From Trogon surrucura (lineage: Eukaryota > Chordata > Aves > Trogoniformes > Trogonidae): 64,000 bases of DNA. Every line of letters begins with the position of its first letter. Position 1 is the stretch's first letter. The stretch spans positions 7,610,501 to 7,674,500 of the forward strand of contig CM036633.1 of NCBI GenBank assembly GCA_020746105.1, in the 5' to 3' direction. The notes beneath the pieces are model-generated. The model worked only from the letters and a program-made list of their open reading frames with translations, had not been told where the DNA came from and ran no database searches. Below, one piece after another: positions 37,422 to 48,857 of this stretch. Both the position numbers and the translations under genes were made by a program.

Positions 37422-40400
37422 GTAAGTGCCCTATGCGCGCTCCGGGGCCCGCGCGGCGGAAGCAGAGTCGAGCCGGGGCCTGCGCAGGCCCCGAAACCTG
37501 AGTAGCGCATGAAGCTAGGCGGGAGCGGAGCCCGGGAACCTGGCTGGGGAGGAGGGGGGGGAACCCGGGAATCTGGGTGAGCGCCGCGGCCGCCCAGCCG
37601 GTGAGGGGCTGCGGGCAGGCGGCGGCGGCGGCCCGGGAGGCGGCCCCGGGCGAGCTCTGCGGAGCGAGGCCGCGCACGCTGGGCGAGTGCCCTCCGCGCC
37701 GAGAGCCCCCGCGGGACCGCCAGACCTTGGGGGAGACGTGCCCGGTGGGCGCGGGAGGCCCGTTCTGCTCCCTCAGCACCCTCGTGGGCCCCGCGGCTCC
37801 GGGCAGGGCCAGGCCGAAGGGGCTCCCCTGCGGCCGGGGCGCTGGGTCCGCGGGATGTCCGTGTGTCACTTCTGCGGGCTTCGGCCCTTTCCGTTTTGTC
37901 AGGACGAGCTCTTGACCGTGCTCCTGTTTCCACAGTTCCCGGCGGCACCACCGTGCTGGTGGAGCTCACCCCCGACATCCACATCTGCGGCATCTGCAAG
38001 CAGCAGTTCAATAACCTCGATGCCTTCGTTGGGCACAAGCAAAGCGGTTGCCAGCTCACCAGTGCGGCGGCCGGGGCCACCAGCACGGTCCAGTTTGTGT
38101 CGGAAGAAACGGTGCCATCCACACAGGCTCAAACCGCCACCAGGACCATCGCTTCAGAGACCCAAACCATCACAGGTACCGTGGTGCCACGTACCAGGAG
38201 CTTCAGTGGTGCCAAGTGGCGATGTCATGTAGCCCTCTGCTCCTGTGGCCCCATCACACAGAGCTAAAAAAAGTTTTCACGTTAGCTGTCACGCACCTGC
38301 AAGCAAAGGAAGGAAAATAAGTGGTGTTCTGGCTTCTTGGGGTTGGTATGACAACAGTTAACTGGGTAATGGACTTACAAGTTCGCTTAGAGAATTGCTT
38401 AACTCGAATGTGTTGTACAACCAGCTTGTACAAACTAATTAAAATTGTCAATACTTAGGAAAAGTAATCAAATTACTATGCATTTTATGTTAAGAGTGCT
38501 CTTGATAAAAAGCAGACACAGAATTGCCATCAGGCACCACTCCAGGCCTTTTATGGGAGAACACTGCATTCCCTAACATTTCTCCTGCAACTAATTGGCA
38601 GGAAAGATATTACTCAAAATTTCTGCCTATGCAAAGGCTCAAGTGAGGTCCTGGCCCTGGAGACATTTACATAAAACTAAAGTTTTGTTCCATGTGTGAA
38701 GGTTTGCCCGTCTATATATAGTCCTATTTTATTTTATTTTGGTCTGGGACCTTACTAAAATCCAAATTATTTGACTTTAATTTGAATAGACAGATTAGGA
38801 CACAGAATCTGGAAGAGCGGTGAAACGAACTGAATTCAGGGCTCACTTCCAGGAATTTCTGTATTCTAATCCTTGAACTCAGTGTGGGTTTTGGATGACT
38901 CATTTTTCTGCTTCATATTTACTCATCTTTAAAATGAGGGCAGTTATATCCTTCTGCCCTTTTGGGGTATAGCGTTGTTTAATTGATTTAAAAGCTGTGA
39001 CTTTGGCTGGGATAGTTTCACCTGTTATTCTTGTGAGTAAGAGCTAAAAACAGTACAGTTGAGAGAGGCTGAACTTTTTTTAACTTTTTTTTTTTAAAAA
39101 AAAATTGTTTACATGATGCCTTTTTGACAACATTTGCCGTATAAATAATTTTGAGTTGCTTCTCCAGGCTATAGCACAGCCAATATTGAAAAAGCAACAT
39201 ATTTTTAGTAATGGAAGACCTAGACATACATCAGAAAACAAATGAACTTCTTAAGTAACTCAGCAGTGCAGTAAGGCAGGATTCAGTAGGCCTATATCGG
39301 GGTTGTACTAGTTTCAGCGTGCCTCATCAGGTCTTGAGAGAATTTTCGCTCATAGCAGCATAGCAAAGGAGAGAAAAGCCTTTTTCCTTTCCCCCTCCCT
39401 TGGTGAATAAGATTCCAGGAACAGGAATGTTGTTGGAGGAAAAGAAAAAAAAAAATAGAGAATAGAGAAGTAATTAATGAAACTAGAAAATAATAATTAG
39501 GTTTTTCTAGTTAAGAGAATTCAGTGTTCTGAAATTGAGCTCTTATGTGTTTAGTTTCTGCACCAGAGTTTGTTTTTGAGCATGGCTATCAAACGTACCT
39601 GCCCAGTGAGAGCAGTGAGCCTCCAACTGCTGCTATCGTCACTGCGCCACCAAAGGCACGTTCAAGAAAATCTGCTTCCTCACTTACACAGAAGAAACTG
39701 AACTGCTGCTATCCAGGTAAGGTGTAGGTTATACCTTCTTCCTTTCCCTTTTTAAATTCATAGGTTTCATATAGCGATAAGCACAGTAGCTCTGTCTGGC
39801 TTAAGCAGTTAGGATGTGCAGAACCTGGAAGGCAGCCTGCGTACTAAAGGTGTGACGTTCTGTCGTTGATACCAGCAGTAGTTTTGCAGTTGATTTCACG
39901 TGTCCTTAGACCTTGGTCCTATACTGTAGCGTACTCGGATGAGGCTGCAGTAGGTTTGCATGTAGACATTGATCTGTGCCCACATCTGCTGCAATGGAAA
40001 AGCAGAGCCTTGTTACCTTTTTGCTAACTGCCACTGTTGTGCATGAGAAATATTATACGTGGGTTTTGCTTTATATGTTTTGTCTTTGATCAGTTAAGTG
40101 GTGTTGTAAGGATGGAATGACCCAAAGCATTTGGAGACCTTAAAGGGTAAAAAAGGTGCAGTGTGCAGAAAACAGGTGCAGAGGCAGCCATGTAGATGAG
40201 CAGTCATGTTAATGGTAGCAGAAGTTACGGTCTCTCTTTGCAAACTTGCCTTCATTTGAAAGGCACTTTTCAAATGCTTGGCGTTCATTTCTGTGCTCTA
40301 AAAGTGCAGCGCTTTCCACTCGGACAGAATTCCTGAATGGTGAGCTGTTACCAGAGTTCCCAGTTGCACTAACTTGAAGTCATATGTGGAATTAATTAGT

Positions 40401-43400
40401 TCCCCCAGCATCCCCAGTGTACTGTAAAGAGCATTTCTAATCTTAGACAGAGAATTTGTTTCAAAGCTTACAGGAGATGGTAATGTAGAGAGTGAATTGC
40501 CTCCTAGGGGAAGCGTTAGAAAATGAAAGTTCATAGTTAGGCTGATCACTGTTTTAAGTAGGTGTGAGTAAACAAGATGAGGAATTTGTGTTCGTGTTAA
40601 TAGTGAATTTTAAAACGTTCTTAAAAATAACATAAGATTATGGTAGTATATTTTTAATATTTTGTTAGATTTTCTTGAATTTAGTGGGTTTAATCTCACC
40701 ATTTTCAGGTTGCCAGTTCAAGACTTCCTATGGTATGAAGGATATGGAACGTCATCTACGAACGCACACAGGTTAATAGAGTTGCTACATTTTATTTTTT
40801 GGTTTGTTTCCTCCTTTTGGCTTTTTGCCGAAAGGTATTTTCCTACAAAACAACGCATCTATAGATAAATTAGATAGAACATACCCGTGTGTCTGTACAT
40901 TGCAGTGTTGTAGTTCTCTGTGCCTGGCCAATTGCCCTTTCTGGGTAAGCCATGTCCCACTATGGGCAGTAGCACTCAGAGCTGTGAAACATTGATCACT
41001 GTACAGTGATTTAAGGCACAGTTAAATTTCTGAGGTGCAGACCATGTGTTTATCAAGATGCAGTTTGGTGGTAGTGTTTAAACCTAGTTTATTCTTCATA
41101 TGTAACAATGATTCCAACACTTCATCTCCCTTCCCCCTAAACAGCAATTTCAGAGTTGTATAAGGAGAAGGTTCCAAAGGATCTTCTAAATTTGTTGCAC
41201 TGGTGCACGCAGCCTTCTGGAGCATAGCACAGTTCTCAGCTGGTAGGATGTCTCCAGAAATCCAGTGTCCAGCTTTTGAAAATTAGTCCTATTTCTGTAA
41301 TGTTTAGTGTGTGCCTTTTATTGCAATGACAGCCTTACAGTGCAAAATAATCTCAATGCTCTTCTATTTGTTTCAGGAGACAAGCCCCATAAGTGTGAAG
41401 TCTGTAATAAATGTTTTAGTCGTAAAGATAAGCTGAAGATGCACATGCGGTCTCACACTGGGGTAAAGCCGTACAAGTGTAAGCACTGTGACTACGCAGC
41501 TGCTGACAGCAGCAGTCTCAACAAGCACCAGCGCATTCACTCCAACGAGCGTCCTTTCAAGTGTCAGATCTGCCCCTACGCGAGCCGCAACTCTAGTCAG
41601 CTAACTGTACATCTCAGATCTCACACGGGTAAGTTTGTACTCCAGATCAGTAAGGGTTTGAAGGTCATAGGGAAGACTTTGAAAGGTGTATGGGTGTCAA
41701 TGTGAATTCTCAAAAGCACTTGGGCATCCAGCTTCTGTGAATTTCTTGGGCACAGAGTCTAGTAGGGCAGTACAGCTCTACTAAAAATACCTGGAACCAA
41801 TAAGAAGACAGAACTGACTTCTGGTAGATTTTCTTCTAAATTGATTTTGAAACTGCCTATTAGATGTTCTTAAACCAGTGGAACTGAAGGATCTAATTGA
41901 TTGACTGATTAATTGAGTAAGAGCATCTAGGTTCTTATCTGTGTCCCTCAAATCTGGTCCACTATATTAGAAACACTGAAATTACTTTATAATTGAAGTA
42001 GTCAGTGCAAACCTTGCATCAGTAAATTAGTAAGTATCTAACAATTTAAGTTACTTTTTTTTCCCCTTACTTTCTTGTGGTACTTTCCACGTCCAGACTG
42101 ATGGATGTTACCAGTGTAGTATGAGCAGCTGGGACTCCATTCTGCCCCTGTTGTTTTTACTTCATGGATAGATTTAGACTCTAGGCTTATAAACATTGTA
42201 GTATTTTATATTTGCATTACATGCCTAGATTTCATTTTAATCACATTTCTCTTTTATACATTGTTCCTAGAAGAGATTTGCTGTAGATAGTGCTGTACAG
42301 TTGTCTTTGTATGTTGTTTTTCACCTAATCCAGGGTACTGGATTAGTTTCTGTGTTGTCTTTTATACATTTGATTAGTTCTCTGAATTTTAGCTGCAAGG
42401 TGGTTATGGTTCAGTGATTACTAGATTAGCTTTGAACCTATCCTACATCTGATTCTGAATTCAAGTACTAAACAACATTAGTTCAGATGTGTGCAAGATG
42501 GGATTTATTTTGAGTAGATAAAAGAAATAAATCCCTTGTGCATTGTGCAGGAGGGGAGGGTTAAACCAATCTGTCTCTAGTAGAAAGGAATCTTTTATAC
42601 TTCACAAATCTGCTGTGATGGAACAGGAGGAACTGTCAGGCAGTTGTTTTACAAGTTTCTCTCTCTCTTGCTGTATAAGATGTGATGGTCAGTCGAAATA
42701 GCAGGGGATGTTATGAGAAGTTACCTGGTAGTAAACACACGAGTCAGAGAGTGGGGTATTGCATTTTCCCCATGTCGCAGAAGAGCGTGCATACCTGTGC
42801 TTTTTTGCACGTAGATTCTGAATTTCACTGTGGGAAAACCTATTATTGATCGCCGTCCTCTTGTATTTCCAGTACAGTTAGATTTTTGTGGCATTAAATA
42901 TTGCAATAGTTGGGAAGGGGGTTTAGGCTGCATTTCTTTCTGGCAGATCAGTCTGTTTTATCTTAAGCAATTGGATTATGCTAAAACTCAAGTCTTTGGT
43001 TGTCTCTTCCATTTCTCCAAAATCCCTTTTGTAAAAGGACTCTTTTTTTTTTTTTAAATTCGCTGAAAGGATGCATAAGAATTTCAAAAGCAATCTTTTC
43101 ATCTTTGTTAGGTTACAAAGCTGTTATGCACACAGCCAACCAGTTTTAGGAGAAAAGTAAGGCTGGTGTGTGGCATATATTGCTTACTGGAATTAAATTA
43201 GTCATTCTGTAGAAGGTGAGTGTAATGTACATTGCTCAGAGTGAGGTAATCTACATAGCATTACTTGTTGAACTAGTCGTCTAAAGATCAGTTTCCTCTT
43301 AAGTAAAACTGCTCTTACAATTAATAATTCCAAGATCAGACAGTCTTTTTTTTTTTTAAGCCATATTCTGTCATTGTTAATTATGTATGTATAGAAATAT

Positions 43401-46400
43401 GAAGAAATATAAGTAATAGACCAATATTTAAATAAACAGAACCAAAATACTTTGCTATATTCAGTAAAATTACTAATTCTTTTTCATATATTGCGCTACT
43501 GTGTATATGAAAATTAAATCATTGAAATACATATTGTACCTTCATCAGCAAAGTAGGTAAAAATTCAGCAGCCAAGTGCGCAGCTAAGACTGTAAAATAA
43601 ACTCGATGAACAAACAGTGCAGCTTCATCCATACAGTCTGTTTAATACAGATAATACACCATTGTATCTCAATTATTAAACAGATGCGTGGATTAGCACA
43701 GTAGGCCACAACTTGATTTGAAAAATACGCAGCTAAACCTATGACATACGTAGCTGGATAAGCAAATTATGCAAAATTATACAGCTATCGCAAACGGCAT
43801 AAAATATTAACTTACAAAATCAGCCATTTGCAGTTTGATTATTAAATAAGATAAATGCTTGCTGAACCAAGTACACTCTCTATTTCCTTCACCACCAAGG
43901 GTGTCTTAGAACCTAATAACATAATTCTTCCACTTTTTCAAAATAATACCTACCTAAAGCCTTCAAGCTCAGGTATTTTGGAGAACTACATGTTTAGATT
44001 AAAGAAAAAAAGTGCACAGTTATGTAGCTGGGCTGGTAGGTTTGCTTTGGACCATTTTTTAATGAGTTCAGAACAGAGTCTCTGGTCTTTACCCTGGAAT
44101 TATTATGGACTAAACAGAACTACAGCTTAATTTGGTTATGCATGTTGATACATAAGCCTACAAATCAAGAAAATGCAAAATAGTGGTTTGGATCCAGGCA
44201 ATTCAAATGGTTATTCATGTAGGTAGTCTGACGTTAATAAGGTTACAGAGGTGTTGCAGATGAGTGTGTTCATTTTTCATGCTTTATCAGTTAAGAACTT
44301 GACCTAACTCTCAACAACTACTACTAAGTTTCTGAATCAGCACTGATCTCAAAAATAAAGTTAAAAAAAGGAGGGGGCAGTTGCAATATTGTGAATATTT
44401 CCTATACCTGTTTGTATGAATACAAATTTATATTGTGTGAATACAAACTGATATTAGATTTTCTTGAAGTGATCTGTAAGTATGATACATGGTACAAATA
44501 TCTCTTTCTTGGTTGTTGTAATGCCAGAAAAACAGAAACTTAATGTTGCTTCTCTGTGTAAGCACACTTTCCTAGGAGAGACACATACTTGCATGCATGT
44601 TTCCTTAGTTTCACATTTGTCTTTTTTTTTTTTGTCTTTTCCTGTTGCATTTATGTAGCTGTGATTCCTCTTTTTTTTTTTTTTTCCTTTCCCTATAACT
44701 GTAGTAATGCTTTGGTTGTGCAGTCACCTGACACTCACCTAGGAGTGGACTTTTGTCCCTCCGTCTCTCTGTGTTCTGGGCAAGAGTTTCCACTCCCTTC
44801 CTGTGTCAGCAGTGGTATTTGTGCCACACCACATGAACTGGGCCCAAAGAAGTAATCAGTTTCTCTTGTCAGCTAATCCAGCTTACTGTGTGAACAAATG
44901 TACAAGAGAGGCAGGAATATGTGGCTGAGCAGTAAGACTGGTGCCCATTAAGCATCTATTTCTGCAGTAGCGTCCCGTTTATCTAGGCTTCAAGTTAACC
45001 TACAAGCTTCTCTGTACATCACATAGTGTGAATTGGAGACATGGATGTGTTCATGTTGTTTTCTTAGACTTCAAAAATACAGTTACAGTTAATGTTAAAC
45101 AGTAGTTGAGATACACAGTTGCTAAAGAGGGACAAATGAGAAACTTCAGGCACTTCTCTGGAGCACACGGAGCTAAAAGTGGAGAATATCTAAGGTGCAG
45201 ACATGAAAAAAAAAAAGCAACAGGTGTGGACAGGCATACTCGTGGAGAGTTTGCACCCAGTTGTGTTGGACCAAGTGATAAATACTGTGCCATTCAAGTT
45301 CTCTACATCTTGAATATATGTTGGGAGCTTACAGGTATTTAGAACAAGGCAGCTGTACATAATTCATTATAGCATTGGTCTCTCCAGTCTCATCTGTATT
45401 TTGAGCTGTGTTTTTTTGGTTGACAGGAGATGCTCCTTTCCAATGTCAAATGTGTCCTGCTAAATTTAAAATCAACTCAGACTTGAAGAGGCACATGCGT
45501 GTGCATTCTGGTGAGAAACCTTACAAGTGTGAATTCTGTGATGTCCGGTGTGCCATGAAAGGAAACTTGAAATCACACATTCGTATCAAGCACAGCATGG
45601 AAAACACTCTCAAGTGTCCAGAGTGTGAATTTCAGTGTGGAAACAAGACAAGCCTGCGGCACCACATAAGAACTCATCAGCCTGAGCAACCAGTGAAGTG
45701 CTCAGAGTGCAACTACTCTTGCTCCAACAAAGCAGCTCTGAAAGTGCACGAGCGAATTCACTGCAAAGATCGTCCTTTCAAATGTGAATTTTGCAGCTTT
45801 GATACCAAGCAGCGGAGCAACCTGACAACTCATGTGAGGAAAGCTCATGGCGACAAAGTCAAGACCAAGAAGCAAACCGTGGAGAAGAAGGAAGGAGACA
45901 GGCCAAAGCAAGGTGGCTCCAGGCAAGTTGCCAGACTGGATGCCAAGAAAGCATTTAAATGTGACCTGTGTGACGCTTCCTTTGTCCGAGAAGATTCTCT
46001 CAGGAGTCACAAGAAGCAGCACAGTATGTATAATGGATCTAAAAATAATGAAATGGCTGTTCTGCAGCTCCAGATGGATCCCAGTCGGCAGACCAGTGCC
46101 CCAATTACTGTCAGTCACCTCCAGGTCCCACTTCAGGCTGCTCAGGTTTCCCCATACAATGAGGGAAGGGTCAAGATCATTGTGGGTCACCAGGTCCCTC
46201 AGACTAACAGTATTGTTCAAGCTACGTCAGTGAATGTCGTGCCTCCCACATTAGTTAGCCAGAATCAGGAAGACCTCTCGGCCAACAGCCGCTTGCAGCT
46301 TCTGGGCCAGGTCAGTCTGTTGGCACCACCTCCACCTCCCATATCTCAGAGCGAAGCAGGACCTGTGGCACAACCAGCAGTTCTTCTCACAGCCCACGAC

Positions 46401-46727
46401 CAAAGCGATGGAAGCGCTTTACATCAGACTCTAATTCCTGCTGCTCCTGTCAGCAGTCATGAGGCTTCAGCAAACCAAGCTTTCATCACCAGCTCTGGAA
46501 TCAGCTGCTCTGACTTAGAAGGCCTTAATGCATTGATACAAGAAGGAGCTACAGAAGTGACTGTGGTTAGTGATGGAGGTCAGAGTATCACAGTGTCCAC
46601 TTCGGCTCCACCCCCTCCTATCTTTTCTTCATCCTCTCACACAGAAGCCCCTAAGCAGACCTATTCCATCATTCAAAGTGGAGCTCATACGGCTTTGCTG
46701 TGTCCAGCAGACTCCATACCAGATTAG
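37367..46727 (+). CDS. ZFP64: ZFP64, C2H2 zinc finger transcription factor (whole gene, six coding exons)
   Basis: The coding sequence joins 37367-37421, 37936-38175, 39555-39716, 40709-40771, 41377-41628 and 45427-46727: 2073 nt, 690 residues plus TAG. All junctions are GT-AG and all five introns are phase 1. The domains are a C2HC finger (C36, C39, H52, C57), a linker at 99-148, and ten C2H2 fingers at about 149-172, 180-200, 208-228, 236-256, 264-284, 292-313, 321-341, 349-369, 377-398 and 436-456. A Q/S/T/V-rich tail (457-690) ends in CPADSIPD. From memory, mammalian ZFP64 is about 681 residues with the same finger order and the same C-terminus. The protein is a nuclear DNA-binding regulator; in mammals it is reported to act on the KMT2A promoter, with Notch intracellular domain and with NF-kB p65. 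Those roles are family knowledge, not seen here. The ATG sits in a gccgccATGa context. Identification is very secure; the 5' and 3' UTR limits are not known. Confidence 0.97.
37936..38175 (+). CDS. ZFP64: ZFP64 coding exon 2 (N-terminal C2HC finger)
   Basis: Acceptor is TTTCCACAG and donor is GTACCG, a weaker match to consensus. The exon spans 240 nt, phase 1 to phase 1. It encodes PGGTTVLVELTPDIHICGIC and the rest of a C-X2-C-X12-H-X4-C finger, then a T/Q/S-rich stretch ending SETQTIT. The block closely resembles mammalian ZFP64. Codon 19, split over intron 1, reads TTT (Phe). Confidence 0.95.
38176..39554 (+). other. ZFP64: ZFP64 intron 2
   Basis: A 1379-nt phase-1 intron. It holds the MIR fossil at 38,836-38,998 and otherwise unique sequence. 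Confidence 0.9.
38836..38998 (+). repeat. MIR SINE fossil (near full length) in ZFP64 intron 2
   Basis: ATTCTAATCCTTGAACTCAG then GGATGACTCATTTTTCTGC, TACTCATCTTTAAAATGAGG and GGGGTATAGCGTTGTTTAAT follow the full MIR order (TAATCC..CTCTG, GGCAAGTCACTT..CTC, CTCATCTGTAAAATGAGGAT, GGGTTGTTGTGAGGATTAAA). The best MIR match in the window by eye. Confidence 0.75.
39555..39716 (+). CDS. ZFP64: ZFP64 coding exon 3 (linker, start of finger 1)
   Basis: Acceptor is TGTGTTTAG and donor is CAG|GTAAGG. The exon spans 162 nt, phase 1 to phase 1, and encodes residues 99-152. It begins VSAPEFVFEHGYQTYLP, a ZFP64 signature, then has a basic Ser/Ala/Lys-rich linker and ends LNCCYPG, the first cysteine(s) of finger 1. 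That finger is completed in the next exon. Confidence 0.95.
39717..40708 (+). other. ZFP64: ZFP64 intron 3
   Basis: A 992-nt phase-1 intron interrupting finger 1 between its paired cysteines. No repeats or RNA genes recognised. Confidence 0.9.
40709..40771 (+). CDS. ZFP64: ZFP64 coding exon 4 (63 nt, rest of finger 1)
   Basis: Acceptor is CACCATTTTCAG and donor is G|GTTAAT, a poor match to consensus. The exon encodes CQFKTSYGMKDMERHLRTHT. It supplies C154, H168 and H172 of finger 1. Spacing between the second cysteine and first histidine is 13 rather than the usual 12. It is phase 1 to phase 1, so skipping it keeps the frame but removes finger 1. It is too short to appear as an independent ORF and was found by joining the flanking exons. 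Confidence 0.93.
40772..41376 (+). other. ZFP64: ZFP64 intron 4
   Basis: A 605-nt phase-1 intron with a weak donor (GTTAAT). Nothing else recognised. Confidence 0.88.
41377..41628 (+). CDS. ZFP64: ZFP64 coding exon 5 (fingers 2-4)
   Basis: Acceptor is TTTGTTTCAG and donor is G|GTAAGT. The exon spans 252 nt, phase 1 to phase 1. It encodes three complete C-X2-C-X12-H-X3-H fingers (C180-H200, C208-H228, C236-H256) joined by TGVKP- and SNERP-type linkers. Both exon ends fall in the glycine codon of a TG(D/E)KP-like linker, so the exon is a self-contained finger cassette. Confidence 0.97.
41629..45426 (+). other. ZFP64: ZFP64 intron 5
   Basis: A 3798-nt phase-1 intron, the longest. No alternative zinc-finger exon is visible. 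43,370-43,860 is very AT-rich, with the word CGCAGCTAA occurring twice and related ACGTAGCT once. 44,414-44,456 has an imperfect 22-nt tandem duplication around TGAATACAAA. Poly-T runs occur near 44,625 and 44,670. Confidence 0.85.
45427..46727 (+). CDS. ZFP64: ZFP64 terminal coding exon 6 (fingers 5-10 and C-terminal tail)
   Basis: Acceptor is TTGGTTGACAG. The exon has 1301 coding nt ending TAG at 46725-46727. It carries six fingers (C264-H284, C292-H313, C321-H341, C349-H369, C377-H398, C436-H456). Fingers 6 and 9 have H-X4-H spacing. A basic linker (399-432, rich in Lys and Gln) separates fingers 9 and 10. The tail has segments such as VKIIVGHQVPQ, LNALIQEG and TEVTVVSDGGQ and ends CPADSIPD, as I recall for mammalian ZFP64. 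All zinc ligands are present. Confidence 0.97.
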
Positions 46728-48857
46728 TCACAAAGTAGTCTTACTAAAAATATTTCAATCTTGGAAGCAGTGCTGACTTCAGCAGAAATACCTAGGACGT
46801 AAGTGAATGTGGAATTTGTCCTACAAAGCCAAATACCTTCCACTTAAATGTTTTGCTTATCTGTGCATGGAAACGTGCATCTTGCATGTGAAAAAGAGGA
46901 TGTGTGTATTTATGTGCCTCTGTTGAAATCAGAGGCTGTGGTCTCTAAAATCTGAGCATTGAAGGAACTGTTGGCAGTTTCACTGAGCAGTAAGCTTCTT
47001 AGAATGTGATTCTTGTATTGTGATGGCTAAAATAAGAAAGCCTCACTTTATGAACCTCACTTTACCTTCACAGCAGACTAGTTCTTCCATGCACACACGG
47101 AAAGGTAATGGTCCAAGCCATTCTGGAGTATATTTTTAAGTGAAGTCTGTTCCAGTTACATGCTATGTATTCAGTAACTGCACGGGGCTGATTGATCTGT
47201 AAGAAATACCTACTTGGGTCTAATGTAGCCCTAGTAAAGTTTAAGTGGGTTGTTCCTTAATAGCTGTAAAAGTTGCAAACACCTGGCATTTAATCTGGAA
47301 ACGCTTATGCAGAATACCAGGTGATCATTTAGAAAAGAATTTTGTCTCTGTCAGTAATAACTAACTTCATTAACAGGAACACTATTACAAATTATGTATA
47401 TGGCAAAGTGATCTTTGTCAGAGGCACGTGTGTTTTAAAGAACAAAACAGTTGCAAATATATTTTTTACAAACACTACTTTAATCTTGGGTTTATTTTGA
47501 TGCTGTCTGTTTGTAGTTACCTGGGTGGTAAAAGTGCATTATGTTTTGGCTCTGCTCTTTTCAAGTCAAACGGGAAAAGATTGTATTTATTCCATTTAAA
47601 ATGAAAAAAAAATAACAGCTTCTAATCCAAGGTCTGAAAAGGTAGCATAAATTCAGATTGGATCACAGTGAGGTAGTAATGTACCATTACATAATGCTCA
47701 TTTCGATAATGAATTAACTCTAGGCTCTATTTCGAACTATGCAATATTATAGTCCTATCTGATGAGCATTCTTGTAGTGGTAGCTAATATATTCAGTACC
47801 ACACTATCTAGTTAAAGAACAGACTCTCATCTTGGGAAAATAGACAGCTCTGCAGGTGCCGGAATTTGCAGAAATCAGAGATCATTTCATAACCAGACAG
47901 CATCCCAAGGACAATTCCTAACACACATGAAGACTGAAAAGAAACTGTTATGAAAACTAGCTCCAAGATTCTCTCTTGGGGAATCAAAGTCAAGTTAAAT
48001 TTCACAGTATTTGCTAGTGAGAGACATTGAATCATTGTTTTATGTGCTAGAAACATGCTTGGAAAACTTAAAAAGATTATATAATTAGGGCCACTTTCTG
48101 AATAGGCCTCATGTTTGAAATGTTTATGTTGTACAGCCTGTATTTTGTGTTTGGGGGGGTGCTCCCTGCTCTTCTCTGTGATGTGTACTCTACAGTGTGA
48201 GGCGTCCTGTTTTACTATGATGAGTAGGAAAATGCAATTATAACTCACAAATACAGTTGTACAAGTTGTTCTTGAAAATATAACCCTTCTTTTTATTGAA
48301 AGAATGGTTATTTAAACTTGACTGCTCCAGTGTTGCTGTCTTCATTTATGGGAAATAGTATTTTTGAAGATCCATATCTCTTCTGTTTTTCTAATCCTTG
48401 ATTCTAAATTAACCTTCTTTTGCAAGAAAAAAAGTCTTCCAATTAATCTCTAGTTTCAAAATTTGGGTTTTGATTCAAAGTGTCTGACAGTGTGCCTGAC
48501 ACTTGTGTACGTCAGAAAAGACCACATTCCAGTTAGAAGGAGAAACTTGAAAAATGCTTGATTAAAAAGGCATTGTTAAATACTTGTTTCCTTGTCCCGT
48601 GCTGTATTGAGATACGAAGCAAAAATTCTATGTTCACTGCCAGGTATATTTCAGGATTTATTATTCCCCACACTTGTTCTCCAACTTTTCTGATGATACA
48701 GGTTTGTCACCTGTAAATTATCTCTTCCCTACAGATAGGTGATTTAAGGAGCTGGCAAGACCCAGTTCCAAGTCATTGAGCACACCTATTTTTATAAAAT
48801 TAGAAGTTGAAATGAGGTCTTTATTATATCATTGCAGAGAGAATGTTCATTGAGAAC

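Larger units (their letters stand above)
36965..38180 (+). promoter_or_regulatory. ZFP64: CpG-island promoter of ZFP64
   Basis: G+C and CpG density rise sharply at about 36,965 and stay high through exon 1, intron 1 (514 nt) and exon 2, in contrast to the AT-rich flanks. There is no TATA box before the ATG. A GC box (GGGAGGGGCGGGG) lies near 37,282-37,294, about 75 nt before the start codon. A CCATGGCGG word at 37,008-37,016 resembles a YY1 site. Such islands often fire in both directions, but no leftward gene is visible. The exact transcription start cannot be read from sequence. Confidence 0.85.

Noticed and set aside
37193-38122. 309-codon antisense ORF (and a 235-codon one in another frame) across the CpG island
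   Set aside because: Composition is Pro/Arg/Ala-rich as any GC-rich island gives. Part of it is the complement of ZFP64 exon 2. It has no domain and no family match.
37863-38267. ORF beginning in intron 1 and reading into exon 2
   Set aside because: It starts at GTG, not ATG, and crosses a good acceptor at 37,935; exon 1 with its Kozak ATG gives the expected N-terminus.
41629-41705. Exon 5 extended into intron 5 (read-through ORF)
   Set aside because: A consensus GTAAGT donor sits at 41,629 and joining to 45,427 restores the known finger array; the extension is intron sequence.
45702-46220. 172-codon antisense ORF opposite ZFP64 exon 6
   Set aside because: Mirror of a long real exon; no family features.
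45847-46233. 128-codon + strand ORF inside exon 6 in another frame
   Set aside because: Overlaps the finger-coding frame, which is clearly the real one; no recognisable protein.
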